Source of the DNA: Hyphomicrobiales bacterium
Lineage (GTDB): Bacteria > Pseudomonadota > Alphaproteobacteria > Rhizobiales > Xanthobacteraceae
Length of the DNA stretch: 64,000 nucleotides
Reading direction: 5' to 3'
Assembly (NCBI GenBank): GCA_021732215.1
Contig: JAKFVL010000020.1
Coordinates: 62,001 to 126,000, forward strand
Positions 17,185-27,560 of the stretch are shown here, in pieces. The notes beneath the pieces are model-generated. The model was not told where the DNA came from and made no database searches. It was given only the letters and a program-made list of their open reading frames with translations. Made by a program: the position numbers and the translations under genes. Position 1 is the first letter of the stretch. Every line of letters starts with the position of its first letter.

Positions 17185-17535
17185 TCAGCCGCCCGTTTTG
17201 CTTGGCAGGCCCGCAGCCTTCCAGCCGAGCATACCGCCGGCGAGGTGTTTGTCGCAGGGCAGCCCGGCTCCCTGTGCCGCCAGCGAGGCGGTCACCGAGC
17301 GTTTGCCAGAGCGGCAGGCAAACACAATTTCCTTGCCCGCCGCATCAGGAATTTTACCCGGATCAAAACCGGACAGCGGCAGAACGACAGCTTCGGGGTA
17401 AGCCTCAACGGCCACCTCGTTTAGCTCGCGGACGTCCACCAGCAGGTAGCGCCCGTCAGCAATGCCGGCGGCAACGTCCTGAGGCGCAAGATCATGGACG
17501 CGATATGTATCGTCAGCCACCGGAAACCTCTGCAA
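17185..17535 (-). CDS. Single-domain rhodanese-like protein
   Basis: This 116-residue protein is one rhodanese module. The persulfide-forming cysteine is Cys74 in the active loop VFACRSGKRS, a six-residue loop as in sulfurtransferases, and the early motif LLVDVRELNEV is also typical. The end LAGGMLGWKAAGLP is a common rhodanese C-terminus. No signal peptide is seen, so it is cytoplasmic and probably moves sulfane sulfur. It is the first gene of a probable minus-strand operon with the aminotransferase. The physiological acceptor is not evident. Confidence 0.87.
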   Translation of the reverse strand: MQRFPVADDTYRVHDLAPQDVAAGIADGRYLLVDVRELNEVAVEAYPEAVVLPLSGFDPGKIPDAAGKEIVFACRSGKRSVTASLAAQGAGLPCDKHLAGGMLGWKAAGLPSKTGG

Positions 17536-17607
17536 CCGTTTGAACCAGGCGACAAATTCGTCGTTTGCGCGACGAAAATCAAGCCGCCGCGCAGTTTGAT
17601 TTCAGGT

Positions 17608-19509
17608 TCAGATGGTCACTTGGGTACCAACTTCCACCACCCGTCCGGTGGGAATGTGGAAATAGCTAGTGGCGTCGTTGGCCGAACGGCTCAACGCAAT
17701 GAAGAGATGATCCTGCCACATCGGCATGCTGGATTGTGCGGCGGGCTTTAGCGAACGCCGCGACACGAAGAACGATGTCGACATGATATCGAACTGCCAG
17801 CCCACCTTGCGCGCGATGGCCAGTGCCTTCGGCACGTTCGGCGACTCCATAAAACCGAAACGCAACCGCATCAGGGTGAACCGCTCGCTGACTGTTTCCA
17901 GCTTGACCCGTTCGTTGAGATCGACGCGCGGTGTTTGCGCGGTTTCCACCGTCAGCACCACATTATGTTCGTGCAGAATCTTGTTGTGCTTGAGATTGTG
18001 CAGCAGTGCCGTCGGTACCGAATCCGGATCGCTGGTGAGAAATACCGCGGTCCCCTGCACAATGTGCGGCGGGCGCTTTTCAAGGCTGCGGATCAGGTCG
18101 CGCAGCGGCACCTCTGTGCGGCGGGTCTTGGCTGTCAGTATCGAAACGCCGCGACGCCAGGTCCAGATCAAAACAGCGACGGCTAGACCAAACAGGAGCG
18201 GCACCCAAGCGCCCTCGAACAGCTTGAGCAGATTTGCGGCGAAGAACGTCATATCGATGACCACGAACGGCACGATCACCAACGCAGCCGTCGCCGCTCG
18301 CCAGTTCCAGAGTTTCCAGATGACGACGAAGCCCATAATGCCATCCACCACCATCGTGGTCGACACCGCGATGCCGTAGGCCGACGCCAGCCCACTGGAT
18401 GTGCGGAACAGCAGCACCAGCAAGATCACTCCGATCAGCAGCAGCGTATTGACGCGCGGCAGATAAATCTGGCCGGCATGGGTTTCGGAGGTAAAGCGCA
18501 CCTCGAAGCGCGGCAGCAGCCCAAGCTGAACTGCCTGCCGCACGAGCGAGAATGCGCCTGTAATCACGGCCTGGCTCGCAATCACCGTCGCGGCCGTCGC
18601 GAGTATGATGAGCGGCACCAGCAGGGCGTCGGGCGCCAGCCGGTAGAACGGATTTTCAACGGCTGCCGGATTGGCCAGAACGAGCGCGCCCTGCCCGAAA
18701 TAATTGATCAGAAGCGCGGGCAGCACAAAATAGAACCAGGCCGCACGGATCGGCTTGCGGCCGAAATGTCCGAGATCGGCGTAAAGCGCTTCGCCGCCAG
18801 TGACGGCAAGGAAAACCGCGCCGAGCGTAATCAGGCCGATGGTGCCGTGGCTTGCGAGAAACTGCAGCGCGTACCAGGGATTGATCGCATACAGCACGGT
18901 CGGATCGTCGCTGATGTGAATCATGCCGAGAACAGCCACGGTGGTGAACCAGACAATCATCACCGGACCGAATGCACTTGCGATACTGGCAGTCCCGCGG
19001 CTCTGGATCATGAAGAGCACGACGAGAATGGCGATCGTCAGTGGCACGACATAGTTCTGGAATGCGGGAGTGACGAGCTTGAGGCCTTCCACCGCAGACA
19101 GCACGGAAATCGCCGGCGTGATCATCGAATCTCCGATGAACATCGCGGCGCCGATCACGCCGAGCGCCATCAGCGGAACGCTGCGCCGCCCGAGCGCGCG
19201 CTGCGCCAGCGCCATCAACGATAAAGTACCGCCCTCGCCGTTGTTATCCGCGCGCAGCAGCACAATGACGTATTTTGCGGTCACCACGACGAACAGCGAC
19301 CACAGGATCATCGACAGCACGCCAAGGACGATTTCGCGCGATGGCGGGCCGCCGTGGGAGGCGTTGTGCACGGCTTCGCGAAAGGCATACAGCGGTGAGG
19401 TTCCGATATCGCCGAACACCACGCCGATACTTCCGAGGGTCAATCCCCAGAAACCGGCCGTGGCGGGCGCCTCACCTTGAGCTTCGGTGCTGGTCTCGCT
19501 GATCGCCAT
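17608..19509 (-). CDS. kup: Kup/Trk-type low-affinity potassium uptake protein
   Basis: This 633-residue membrane protein imports K+ with protons. The N-terminal family hallmark is [20 protein letters not shown] (about residues 28-47), followed by roughly twelve hydrophobic helices to about residue 460 and a soluble C-terminal domain that ends near [11 protein letters not shown]. Length and order match bacterial Kup. It lies downstream of motB on the same strand but 176 bases away, with a GC-rich hairpin in between, so it is probably a separate unit. No sequence sign of regulation was found. Confidence 0.94.
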   Translation of the reverse strand: MAISETSTEAQGEAPATAGFWGLTLGSIGVVFGDIGTSPLYAFREAVHNASHGGPPSREIVLGVLSMILWSLFVVVTAKYVIVLLRADNNGEGGTLSLMALAQRALGRRSVPLMALGVIGAAMFIGDSMITPAISVLSAVEGLKLVTPAFQNYVVPLTIAILVVLFMIQSRGTASIASAFGPVMIVWFTTVAVLGMIHISDDPTVLYAINPWYALQFLASHGTIGLITLGAVFLAVTGGEALYADLGHFGRKPIRAAWFYFVLPALLINYFGQGALVLANPAAVENPFYRLAPDALLVPLIILATAATVIASQAVITGAFSLVRQAVQLGLLPRFEVRFTSETHAGQIYLPRVNTLLLIGVILLVLLFRTSSGLASAYGIAVSTTMVVDGIMGFVVIWKLWNWRAATAALVIVPFVVIDMTFFAANLLKLFEGAWVPLLFGLAVAVLIWTWRRGVSILTAKTRRTEVPLRDLIRSLEKRPPHIVQGTAVFLTSDPDSVPTALLHNLKHNKILHEHNVVLTVETAQTPRVDLNERVKLETVSERFTLMRLRFGFMESPNVPKALAIARKVGWQFDIMSTSFFVSRRSLKPAAQSSMPMWQDHLFIALSRSANDATSYFHIPTGRVVEVGTQVTI

Positions 19510-19664
19510 GCTATCCCGAAAAGCGCTTTGCTCTGGAGTTGGCCCTGTGCCGGTCGGCCGGGAGGGCGCTCCGTTTGCCCGCTTATATCACTCTTGGCAA
19601 CCGCCAACGTGACGCCCTTTACGGCAGGATACGAGCAATTTTCGGGGAAAACAGTATTGACATC

Positions 19665-19680
19665 GGGCGGGTGCCCGCCC
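19665..19680 (-). terminator. GC-rich hairpin downstream of motB
   Basis: The arms GGGCGGG and CCCGCCC face each other with a two-base spacer immediately after the motB stop on the minus strand. There is no clear T-run after it (GATGTCAATAC follows), so it is a possible terminator or RNA-stability element rather than a textbook one. Confidence 0.35.
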
Positions 19681-19685
19681 TCGCC

Positions 19686-20513
19686 TTACGGCTTGAGATT
19701 GGGCGGCAGCGGCGGGTCTTCCTTCATCAGGGTGATGGTCACGCGGCGGTTGGCCGGCAACGCCGGGTCATCCGGAAACAGGGGTTGACTGTCAGCCTTG
19801 CCAGACACCGCGAAAATATGGCTCGTCGGCAGGCCTTCGCGCTCGAGTATCTGGCGAACCGCATTGGCCCGATCCGCGGACAGGTCGAATGCATCATAGC
19901 CCGGCCGGATGCGGCCGTTGCCGGCCGACGTATGGCCGACGATCGAGACCCGCAGCGGCGTCGCCTTGAGCGGCTTTGCAAGCCGCTGGATCAACAGACG
20001 GGTCCGCTCGTAGGGCTCCTTCGAGCTTTCGGCGAACATCGAGCGGCCGTCCTGATCGATAATCTCCAGATTGAGGCCCTGCTTGGTCTCCTCGATCATG
20101 ATGTGCTTGGAGATTTCCGTCAGCTCCGGCATGTCCTGCAACGCCTGACGCAGCGAGGCCGAAGCGAGCGCGAACTCGCGGTCGGTTTTCAGACGTGCGC
20201 CGCGTTCGCGGTTCTGGTCGTTTTCGTCGGGCGTCGGATTGTTGGAGGCTTCGTCAGGCGTCGTGTGCTTTGTGTTTTTCAGCCGCGAGCGCGTCGGCAA
20301 GCCGTCCGACTCGATGATACCCGAGAAGCGCGAGTCAGTCTGAACGCCAAATGCTTCGCGCATCGAGCCGGCGACAATCTTCAGCTTCGCCGCATCCTGG
20401 GTCGAGAACGCTACGAGCATCACGAAGAAGCTCATCAGCAGCGCCATAAGATCGGCGAAAGTCACGAACCAGCCGTGACCTCCATGTGCTTCACCACGTT
20501 TCTTCTTGGCCAT
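19686..20513 (-). CDS. motB: Flagellar stator protein MotB
   Basis: This 275-residue protein anchors the stator to peptidoglycan and carries the proton site. After a basic start (MAKKKRGEAHGGHGW) comes one membrane helix, FADLMALLMSFFVMLVAFS, with the protonatable aspartate at Asp21. The C-terminal OmpA-like domain includes LRVSIVGHTSAGN, FDLSADRANAVRQIL and PANRRVTITL. A charged linker (about residues 80-115) separates the two parts and contains the plug region. It lies 33 bases after motA and is certainly co-transcribed. The other flagellar genes are not in this window. Confidence 0.94.
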   Translation of the reverse strand: MAKKKRGEAHGGHGWFVTFADLMALLMSFFVMLVAFSTQDAAKLKIVAGSMREAFGVQTDSRFSGIIESDGLPTRSRLKNTKHTTPDEASNNPTPDENDQNRERGARLKTDREFALASASLRQALQDMPELTEISKHIMIEETKQGLNLEIIDQDGRSMFAESSKEPYERTRLLIQRLAKPLKATPLRVSIVGHTSAGNGRIRPGYDAFDLSADRANAVRQILEREGLPTSHIFAVSGKADSQPLFPDDPALPANRRVTITLMKEDPPLPPNLKP

Positions 20514-20546
20514 GCGCTGCTTTCTGCAACCGGATCTGGAGGATTA

Positions 20547-21320
20547 TTACGCCGGAACCGGCTCGCCCTCTTCGTGGCGGTGCTTCTCGGGCAGATAGGC
20601 CAGCAGCATCTCGCGCACGAGTGCCGGGCTTTTGGAGTCGCGGATCATCAAGATGCCGTCGATGATCAGCGTACGGTTAGTATCCTCGTCCAGCAGCTTG
20701 ACATGCAGCTTGTCAGCAATCGGCGTACAGAACATGTTCGCCACCAGCGCACCGTACAGCGTCGCCAATAGCGCGACCGCCATGAACGGACCGAGCTTGG
20801 AAGGATCGGACATATTGGAGAACATCTGCACCATGCCGAGCAGCGTTCCGATCATGCCGAAAGCCGGGGCGCAATCGCCAATGGAGCGATAGATCTTGCT
20901 GCCCTCTTCAAGGTGCATCAGGAAGTTGTCGCGGTCACGCTCGAGATTGTCGCGGATAAAGTCGAGATCGTAACCGTCGGCGACATAGCGAATGCCCTTG
21001 GCGAGAAACGGATCATTGGTCTCGACCTTTTCGAGGCCGACCGGACCCTGCTTGCGCGCGATCTCGGCGATGCGGGCCAATTCATCGACCATCTCACGCG
21101 CCGAGCCCTGGCGCAGCGAGAACGCGAATTTCATGCCGAGCGGCAGACCGTGAAGGACGACGGACAACGGAAAGCGGATCAGAGTTGCCGCAAAAGAGCC
21201 GCCGAAAATGATGATTACCGCGTGGATGTCGTAAAACATCCGAAAGTCGCCACCCATCAGGATCAAGGTACAAATCACGATCGCACCGAAGATCAATCCG
21301 GCACCAGTGGCGATATCCAT
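20547..21320 (-). CDS. motA: Flagellar stator protein MotA (PomA-like)
   Basis: This 257-residue four-helix membrane protein forms the proton channel with MotB. It starts MDIATGAGLIFGAIVI and contains the family segment SKIYRSIGDCAPAFGMIGTLLG (cytoplasmic loop and third helix) and the fourth helix ALLATLYGALVANMF. An in-frame extension to 21377 exists, but ATG 21320 has a GGAG site and gives the PomA/MotA length. It is the first gene of the motAB unit. Confidence 0.93.
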   Translation of the reverse strand: MDIATGAGLIFGAIVICTLILMGGDFRMFYDIHAVIIIFGGSFAATLIRFPLSVVLHGLPLGMKFAFSLRQGSAREMVDELARIAEIARKQGPVGLEKVETNDPFLAKGIRYVADGYDLDFIRDNLERDRDNFLMHLEEGSKIYRSIGDCAPAFGMIGTLLGMVQMFSNMSDPSKLGPFMAVALLATLYGALVANMFCTPIADKLHVKLLDEDTNRTLIIDGILMIRDSKSPALVREMLLAYLPEKHRHEEGEPVPA

Positions 21321-21566
21321 GAGACACTCCGACGCAACGCTTACACGCCGCCCGCTGCGGGCCGCGACACTGATCATCCTGATCTGCGCCCGGTGACCCT
21401 AACGTCCGCGCGATTAAGTTCGGGTAAAGGTTAGTGGCCGGCTTGAGCGAGTCCCGTAAACGAGCATGGATTTCAGCGATGCTGGTGCTTCACTTTTATG
21501 AGATAGTGGCATTCTGCACCTGCATCATTCGAATTCTAAGCAATCTGGTAACCATAACTTTGGCTG

Positions 21567-22475
21567 TTACCGACCGAAACGAGCAGGCTGACGATCCGGC
21601 AACGTCATTGCGGCTACGCCTGCGAGAACGCAGATCAGCCCGATCGATGCAGTCGATGTCAAAGTCTCACCAAGAAAAATAATTCCGATCGCGACGCCGA
21701 TCGGAACTCGCAGATAGGCTTGCGCGGTGGTGCTGACTGGTCCGAGTGTCTGGATCAATCGGAAGTAGATCACGAAGGCCAGCGCCGTTGAAAAAATCGA
21801 TAGCGCAAGCAACGCCAGAACCGAAGCTGTGGAGGGGATCAGTATCCATGGCCGGTCGATGACAAGACTGGCCGGAACGAGAACCGCTGCACCCGCAATG
21901 AGCGAACCGGCCGCCGGCAATATCGGATCCAGCCCCTTGAAGCCGCGACCGAAGATGGCCGCCCCTGCGTAGCAAACGGTCGCGGCGACGATGGCCACCT
22001 GAGCCAGTAATTCCCGACCAACCCCGCCCAGAGCCTCCACACCGACAATCAGACATATACCAATAAGCCCGGCAAAGACTCCCGACAGCTTGCGCACGGT
22101 GACCGGCTCCTGATGCGCAACAACAAGCGTCAGCAAGAATGTGAAAATTGGAGACGTCGAGTTGAGAATGGTTGCAAGGCCCGCATCCACCGTGCGTTCG
22201 GCCCACGCAATAAGCGTGAACGGCACGACGCTGTTCAGACAAGCCTGAAACAGAAAACGCCGCCACGTTGAGATATCGGTCGGTAGCGAAAGGCCGCGCA
22301 TGCGGATCACGACCAGAAGTATCATTCCGGCGACCAACGTGCGTGCGGCAATCAGAGTCACCGGCGGAATGGTCTCGACGCCGATCTTGATGAAGGTGTA
22401 GGACGCGCCCCACAACGTAGCCAGCACCAACAGCAGCGTCAGCTCGAACACGGTGTTCACGGGTTTGATCGGCAT
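21567..22475 (-). CDS. EamA/DMT-family transporter
   Basis: This 302-residue protein has about ten hydrophobic helices in two EamA repeats, as in the drug/metabolite transporter superfamily. Repeat 1 begins LVLATLWGASYTFIKIG and contains the AWAERTVDAGLATILNSTSPIFT segment; repeat 2 contains STALAFVIYFRLIQTLGP and GVAIGIIFLGETLT. These are exporters or importers of small metabolites, and the substrate cannot be told. It is downstream of pssA on the minus strand after a 100-base gap. Confidence 0.87.
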   Translation of the reverse strand: MPIKPVNTVFELTLLLVLATLWGASYTFIKIGVETIPPVTLIAARTLVAGMILLVVIRMRGLSLPTDISTWRRFLFQACLNSVVPFTLIAWAERTVDAGLATILNSTSPIFTFLLTLVVAHQEPVTVRKLSGVFAGLIGICLIVGVEALGGVGRELLAQVAIVAATVCYAGAAIFGRGFKGLDPILPAAGSLIAGAAVLVPASLVIDRPWILIPSTASVLALLALSIFSTALAFVIYFRLIQTLGPVSTTAQAYLRVPIGVAIGIIFLGETLTSTASIGLICVLAGVAAMTLPDRQPARFGR

Positions 22476-22575
22476 AACGTTGCGACTCCTCGGCGATGGG
22501 AAACGGCGTTGCCCATCTGGGGTAGCGCAAACGAAGGTGAGGAAGTTTCGGTACCGACCGAACTATAGCTATTGC

Positions 22576-23460
22576 CTAGTTGAGCCGTGAAGGCCGATCA
22601 GCCGGCGGCTCGGCCGTCGCGCCGCTGTAGGACGGCTCGGTTTCGGATGCATCCGAAGAATCGATAGCAGCGGTCTTGGCCAATTCCGCCTTACGCGCAT
22701 GCTCTCGATAAGCCATCCAGCTGATCGGAAGGCAGAGCAGGTAAAGCAGCGACAGTCCGCTCAACAATTGCCAAGGATAGCTGACGAGGATGGCGATGAA
22801 GAGCACGACAAACACGAAGACGGGCAGCACCATCTCCGGCGCCACGCGAGTTCCCATCGTCTTGCCTGAGAAAACCGGCAATCGCGAAACCATCAGGAAT
22901 GCAATGAGCAGCGTGTAGACCGCGGTGACCGCGACCGGCAGCACGACAACGCCGATGAAGGACAGATACATCGGCAGCAGCACGCAGATTGCTCCTGCTG
23001 GCGCCGGCACGCCAGTGAAGAAATTAGCCGCAAACGCCGGTTTGTTCGGATCGTCCATGGTCGCGTTGAAGCGCGCGAGCCGCAATCCGCCACTGATGGC
23101 GTAAACCATCGCAGCGATCCAGCCGACGTTCTTGAGTTCGCTGAGCTGCCAGAAATACAGGATCAATCCCGGCGCAACGCCGAAGTTGACGAAGTCAGCA
23201 AGACTGTCGAGTTCGGCGCCGAACTTCGACTGTCCCTTGATCAGCCGCGCCACCCGCCCGTCGATGCCGTCCAGCACTGCCGCGAAAACAATCGCCGCGA
23301 GCGCAAGCTCGAGACGCCCCTCGATCGCAAGACGTATTGCCGTGAGGCCTGCGCAAAGCGCCAGCAACGTGATGACATTCGGCACCAGCATACGAACCGG
23401 AATGGGCCGGAAGCGGCGGCGGCGAACATCGTTGCGCGGAGACTCTGGAAGCATGGTCAA
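22576..23460 (-). CDS. pssA: CDP-diacylglycerol-serine O-phosphatidyltransferase
   Basis: This 294-residue membrane enzyme makes phosphatidylserine from CDP-diacylglycerol and serine. The CDP-alcohol phosphotransferase motif D-G-x2-A-R-x8-G-x3-D-x3-D is complete, from Asp67 to Asp89 (DGRVARLIKGQSKFGAELDS within it). About seven to eight helices follow, with a hydrophilic C-terminal tail of 30 residues. It is 85 bases downstream of psd, which acts next in the pathway; together they make phosphatidylethanolamine. The start could also be Met3. Confidence 0.92.
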   Translation of the reverse strand: MTMLPESPRNDVRRRRFRPIPVRMLVPNVITLLALCAGLTAIRLAIEGRLELALAAIVFAAVLDGIDGRVARLIKGQSKFGAELDSLADFVNFGVAPGLILYFWQLSELKNVGWIAAMVYAISGGLRLARFNATMDDPNKPAFAANFFTGVPAPAGAICVLLPMYLSFIGVVVLPVAVTAVYTLLIAFLMVSRLPVFSGKTMGTRVAPEMVLPVFVFVVLFIAILVSYPWQLLSGLSLLYLLCLPISWMAYREHARKAELAKTAAIDSSDASETEPSYSGATAEPPADRPSRLN

Positions 23461-23545
23461 CTTTCGATTTCAGGCTCAATATAGCAACGCTCAACCTGCC
23501 CCGCCATTGTGGCGAGGCGGGGACCCCGCCGCAGATGGAGGATGG

Positions 23546-24244
23546 TTAATCGACGCGATAGGTCCGCCCGCCGTCACCCAGCCGGAAATCAGCCAGCACA
23601 GTCTCCCCCGCTACCGCCGTCTGGCCCTCGGAAACCAGCGGTTTGCCCCCCTCCGGCAGGAATACATCCAGCCGCGAGCCGAAACGGATCAGGCCGAACC
23701 TCTCGCCCGCCGCCAATTCCTGGCCCTCACGCACGAACGAGACAATCCGCCGCGCGACCAAGCCTGCGATCTGGATGACACCAATGCGCCCGCCTGGCGT
23801 CGAGATCACCAGCGAATTTCGCTCATTGTCCTCGCTGGCCTTGTCGAGTTCGGCATTGACGAATTTACCGGGACGGTAGGCGATACGGTCGATCCGGCCC
23901 GCAACCGGGCTGCGGTTCACGTGGCAGTTGAACACGCTCATGAAGATCGAAATGCGCGGCAACGGCTTGTCGCCGAGGCCGAGCTCCGCTGGCGGTATGG
24001 CTTGCGTGATCATCGAGACACGGCCGTCAGCCGGCGAAACCACGAGCCCTTCCCGCGTCGGCGTAACCCGTACCGGATCCCGGAAAAACAGCGCGCACCA
24101 GACGGTCAGCGCTGTGCCGATCCAGCCCAGCGGCGTCCATATCCAGAACAGGATCAGGCTCGCAAGCGCAAAGCCGCCGATGAACGGATAACCCTCCGGA
24201 TGGATCGGAGGAATCTGCGCGCGAACCGAATTCAAAATCGACAT
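23546..24244 (-). CDS. psd: Phosphatidylserine decarboxylase proenzyme, short type
   Basis: This 232-residue proenzyme is cleaved into two subunits, the smaller carrying a pyruvoyl group, and turns phosphatidylserine into phosphatidylethanolamine. The self-cleavage pair is Gly189-Ser190 in [11 protein letters not shown]. Upstream are two hydrophobic stretches (residues 20-55) and the motif PADGRVSMI near residue 71, and [18 protein letters not shown] near 101, typical of the short alphaproteobacterial form. The frame is open to 24514, but ATG 24244 gives the normal start [18 protein letters not shown]. It lies between an ABC exporter gene and pssA. Confidence 0.93.
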   Translation of the reverse strand: MSILNSVRAQIPPIHPEGYPFIGGFALASLILFWIWTPLGWIGTALTVWCALFFRDPVRVTPTREGLVVSPADGRVSMITQAIPPAELGLGDKPLPRISIFMSVFNCHVNRSPVAGRIDRIAYRPGKFVNAELDKASEDNERNSLVISTPGGRIGVIQIAGLVARRIVSFVREGQELAAGERFGLIRFGSRLDVFLPEGGKPLVSEGQTAVAGETVLADFRLGDGGRTYRVD

Positions 24245-24293
24245 CAAGCCACCGGTTAAAAGCTGGCGGCAGGAATCGCCGCTGGGCGCGAAA

Positions 24294-26279
24294 CTACTCC
24301 GCAGCGTCGGGCGTGACCAGCGGACGAAAGGTCTCGGCGGACGTTTCGGCGGGTTCGTCCAGCGGTGGCGGGACGCGGTTGGGAGCGGCAGCATCATCGT
24401 CGCCGATCTTGGCGAGCTTTTCGCGCGCCTCCTGGGCCTCGCGTTGCCTGTTCCACATACTGGCGTAAAGTCCGTCGGCTGCCAGCAGTTGCATATGAGT
24501 GCCGCGCTCGGCAATCCGGCCCTTGTCGAGAACGATAATTTCGTCCGCTCCGACGATGGTCGAAAGTCGGTGTGCGATCACGAGCGACGTACGATTCCGC
24601 GACACGCGCTCGAGCGCTTCCTGGATTTCATGCTCGGTATGACTGTCGAGCGCCGACGTTGCTTCATCGAGCACCAGGATCGGCGGAGCCTTCAGCACAG
24701 TCCGCGCAATCGCAACGCGCTGCTTCTCGCCGCCCGATAATTTCAGCCCGCGCTCGCCAACCTCGGTCTCGTATCCCTTCAGCGACATCCGGATGAAGCC
24801 GTCGATTTGCGCCATCGCGGCCGCTTGCTCGACATCGGCGTCACTCGCATCCCAGCGGCCATAGCGGATATTGTAGCGAATGGTATCGTTGAACAGCACT
24901 GTATCCTGCGGCACCATGCCGATCGACGCACGGAGGGACGCCTGCGTCACATCGCGGATGTCCTGTCCGTCGATCGTGATCTGCCCACCGCTGATGTCGT
25001 AAAGCCGGAACAGCAGCCGCGAGATGGTCGACTTGCCCGCGCCCGACGGTCCGACGATGGCGACAGTCTTGCCAGCCGGCACCTCGAACGACAACCCCTT
25101 CAGGATCGGCCGCTCGGCCTCATAGGCAAACCGTACATCGTCGAACTTCACCACGCCGGCACTGACCCGGAGCGGCCGCGCGCCGGGCCGGTCCTTGATT
25201 TCGGGATCGCGATTAAGCACGCCGAACATCTTCTCGATATCCACGACCGCCTGCTTGATCTCGCGATAGACCATCCCCATGAAATTCAGAGGCTGGTAGA
25301 GCTGGATCATCATGGCGTTGACCATGACGAAGTCACCGACCGTATTGGTGCCGTTGCGCACGCCGATCGCACACATCACCATCACTGCCGTGAGGCCGAT
25401 GGTGAAAATCACCGCTTGCCCTGCATTCAGCATCGCCAGCGACGTATAGGTATGAACGCTGGCTTTTTCGAAACGCTCCATTGAGCGGTCGTAGCGTTGC
25501 GCCTCGCGCTCCTCCGCACTGAAATACTTCACTGTCTCATAGTTGAGCAGCGAGTCGATCGCCTTGGTGTTCGCTTCGGTGTCACTGTCGTTCATGCGGC
25601 GGCGAATTTCGATCCGCCACTCGGTCGCGAGATACGTAAAGTACATGTATGCTGCGACCGTCCCCAATATCGCCAGCACATAGCGCCAGTCGAATTGCCA
25701 GAGCAGTACGGCCGCGATCAGCGTCACTTCGACGATGGTCGGCAGCAGTTGCAGGATCACCATCCTCACGATGGTTTCGATGCCGTTGCGGCCGCGTTCC
25801 AGCACCCGCGTCAGGCCGCCGGTCTTCCGCTCGAGATGAAAGCGGAGCGAAAGCTCGTGCATGTGTACGAATGTCTTGTAGGCGAGCCGGCGCACGGCGT
25901 GCATCGAGACCTTGGCGAAGATGCCGTCGCGCCATTGTGTCAGCACCGCCATGAGAACGCGGATCAGGCCATAGCTCACTGTCATGATCAGCGGCGAGGC
26001 GATCAGCCAGAGCGCCCAGTTCGAGGGCTGCACGGGCGCCGTGTCGGCGCGCGTCAGCGCATCGATCGCCCATTTGAAGGTAAAGGGCACCGCGACCGTC
26101 GCCAGCTTGGCAAGCAGCAGCAGCGCGACCGACCAGAGCACGCGCATTTTCAGGTCGAAGCGATCACCCGGCCAGATGTAAGGCCACAGATGCACCAGCG
26201 TCCCGAACAGCGTCGCGTTTTCGTCAATGGTCGCGGGACGCCGTTTCGCGGTGGGATTTGCGACAGCAGGCTCGGCCAT
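24294..26279 (-). CDS. Atm1-like ABC exporter (fused permease and ATPase)
   Basis: This 661-residue half-transporter has an N-terminal six-helix membrane domain (about residues 40-370) and a C-terminal ATPase domain. Visible motifs are Walker [10 protein letters not shown], signature [12 protein letters not shown], Walker [14 protein letters not shown] and the H-loop VIAHRLSTI. The membrane part contains [20 protein letters not shown] and [17 protein letters not shown], features of the Atm1/HMT1 group that export glutathione-linked or metal-thiol compounds. It is upstream of psd by 49 bases; the functional link to lipid synthesis is unclear. Confidence 0.9.
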   Translation of the reverse strand: MAEPAVANPTAKRRPATIDENATLFGTLVHLWPYIWPGDRFDLKMRVLWSVALLLLAKLATVAVPFTFKWAIDALTRADTAPVQPSNWALWLIASPLIMTVSYGLIRVLMAVLTQWRDGIFAKVSMHAVRRLAYKTFVHMHELSLRFHLERKTGGLTRVLERGRNGIETIVRMVILQLLPTIVEVTLIAAVLLWQFDWRYVLAILGTVAAYMYFTYLATEWRIEIRRRMNDSDTEANTKAIDSLLNYETVKYFSAEEREAQRYDRSMERFEKASVHTYTSLAMLNAGQAVIFTIGLTAVMVMCAIGVRNGTNTVGDFVMVNAMMIQLYQPLNFMGMVYREIKQAVVDIEKMFGVLNRDPEIKDRPGARPLRVSAGVVKFDDVRFAYEAERPILKGLSFEVPAGKTVAIVGPSGAGKSTISRLLFRLYDISGGQITIDGQDIRDVTQASLRASIGMVPQDTVLFNDTIRYNIRYGRWDASDADVEQAAAMAQIDGFIRMSLKGYETEVGERGLKLSGGEKQRVAIARTVLKAPPILVLDEATSALDSHTEHEIQEALERVSRNRTSLVIAHRLSTIVGADEIIVLDKGRIAERGTHMQLLAADGLYASMWNRQREAQEAREKLAKIGDDDAAAPNRVPPPLDEPAETSAETFRPLVTPDAAE

Positions 26280-26486
26280 TCAGGCGGCCTTCGGAGAAGC
26301 GCTGGCGGCACGCCGCCGCGAAGGGTTTGTGATATTCGTCATATTGCCCGTGATATAGGATGTTTCGGTGCGATCCGCACCCTCACCGCATGAAATCTTT
26401 CATCTGGCAGCGCAAACAATTCGGACGGCAGGCGCGCTTGCGGCGATCTCCTTGACGATGCCGGATTGCGATGCCACATCGCACCA

Positions 26487-27092
26487 ATGAGCATGATCAG
26501 GAACGTCTGCGTATATTGCGGCTCCGGCCCCGGCACCAATCCCAAATTCGTGGACGGCGCAAAAGCCTTCGGCAAGACTCTTGCCGAGAATAAAATCGGC
26601 CTCGTCTATGGCGGCGGCTCGGTCGGGCTGATGGGCGCAGTCGCCAAATCCGCCATCGAGCACGGCGGCAAGGTGATCGGCATTATCCCGGAATTTCTGA
26701 CCGCCCGGGAGAATGCGCTCAAGGATGCGCAGGAGATGATCGTCACCGCCGACATGCATGAACGCAAACGATTGATGTTCGAGCGGTCTGATGCATTCGT
26801 GGCGCTCCCCGGCGGTGTCGGCACACTGGAAGAGCTCGTCGAACAGCTCACTTGGGCGCAGCTCGGGCGCCATACCAAGCCAATCCTGCTCGCCAATATC
26901 GACGGCTTCTGGGAGCCGCTGTTCACGCTGCTCGATCACATGCGAACGACGGCATTCATCCGGCCCGGACTTTCGGTCGAGATTTTGAAGGCCGACCGCA
27001 TCGAGGATATACTGCCGAAGCTGCGCGCAGCGGCGGCGAAAACTGCCGATCAGGCAAAACAACTCGCGCCCGAAGTCGCCCGGCGTTTGTGA
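26487..27092 (+). CDS. LOG family protein (cytokinin riboside monophosphate phosphoribohydrolase-like)
   Basis: This 201-residue protein belongs to the TIGR00730/LOG family, which cleaves the ribose phosphate from N6-modified AMP and other nucleotides. It begins with NVCVYCGSGPGTNP and carries LVYGGGSVGLMG and the signature PGGVGTLEELVEQLTW, where the PGGxGTxxE motif binds the phosphate. The tail of about 25 residues is alanine-rich. ATG 26487 or 26493 is the start; the frame opens at 26466. Such proteins are common housekeeping genes, and a role in hormone making should not be assumed. Confidence 0.9.
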   Translation: MSMIRNVCVYCGSGPGTNPKFVDGAKAFGKTLAENKIGLVYGGGSVGLMGAVAKSAIEHGGKVIGIIPEFLTARENALKDAQEMIVTADMHERKRLMFERSDAFVALPGGVGTLEELVEQLTWAQLGRHTKPILLANIDGFWEPLFTLLDHMRTTAFIRPGLSVEILKADRIEDILPKLRAAAAKTADQAKQLAPEVARRL

Positions 27093-27145
27093 GCCCGGGC
27101 GTGACGCCGCAGAGTATTGGCATGACGCGGAGCGAATGACCGGTC

Positions 27146-27523
27146 TCACCCTTGCGGAAACGTCACTGCCTCGATCCGGTTGCCGTCGTGATCGACCACA
27201 AACGCTGCGTAATAGCGCACCCGGTCATGTGGTCGCAGCGACGGCCCGGATTCGGAAGTCGCACCCGCCGCGACGGCGGCGGCATGGAACCCGTCGATCT
27301 CGGATGTCGTACGCGCGCGCAGGCATAGATGCGCACCGCTGTCCGGCGAGAGCTTCGCCATCCCTGCCCGCAGATTGATCCAGACTTCCGGATAGGTTTT
27401 GCCGAAGCCGACCATACCCGAACGAACGACCAGCTTCGTGAGACCAAGCGGGGCGAAGGCTCGCTCATAGAACGGCACCGCACGATCGAGATCGCTAACC
27501 GCGAGAGACACGTGGTCGATCAT
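27146..27523 (-). CDS. VOC-family glyoxalase-like protein
   Basis: This 125-residue protein has the vicinal oxygen chelate fold. It opens MIDHVSLAVSDLDRAVPFYERAFAP, typical of the first beta-alpha-beta module, and ends RVRYYAAFVVDHDGNRIEAVTF, with a His and a terminal Glu at positions that usually bind metal. A middle segment HLCLRARTTSEIDGFHAAAVAAGA completes the second module. It could be a dioxygenase, lyase or resistance protein; the reaction is unknown. It lies 37 bases downstream of the cimA stop on the same strand. Confidence 0.85.
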   Translation of the reverse strand: MIDHVSLAVSDLDRAVPFYERAFAPLGLTKLVVRSGMVGFGKTYPEVWINLRAGMAKLSPDSGAHLCLRARTTSEIDGFHAAAVAAGATSESGPSLRPHDRVRYYAAFVVDHDGNRIEAVTFPQG

Positions 27524-27560
27524 TGACGCCCTCCGCTAGCCCGCTCCGGACGGAAGCTGC

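Noticed and set aside
14911-17535. Complete polyamine uptake operon
   Set aside because: Only the binding protein is present; no ATPase or permease genes are adjacent.
19539-20771. 410-residue plus-strand ORF opposite motB/motA
   Set aside because: MotB and MotA are complete on the minus strand with helix and OmpA-like motifs.
23132-24259. 375-residue plus-strand ORF across pssA and psd
   Set aside because: Both opposite genes are complete with catalytic motifs; the ORF spans two genes and an intergenic gap, as expected by chance at high GC.
26487-27092. Plant-hormone (cytokinin) synthesis gene
   Set aside because: LOG proteins are common housekeeping genes, and no isopentenyltransferase or other hormone gene is nearby.
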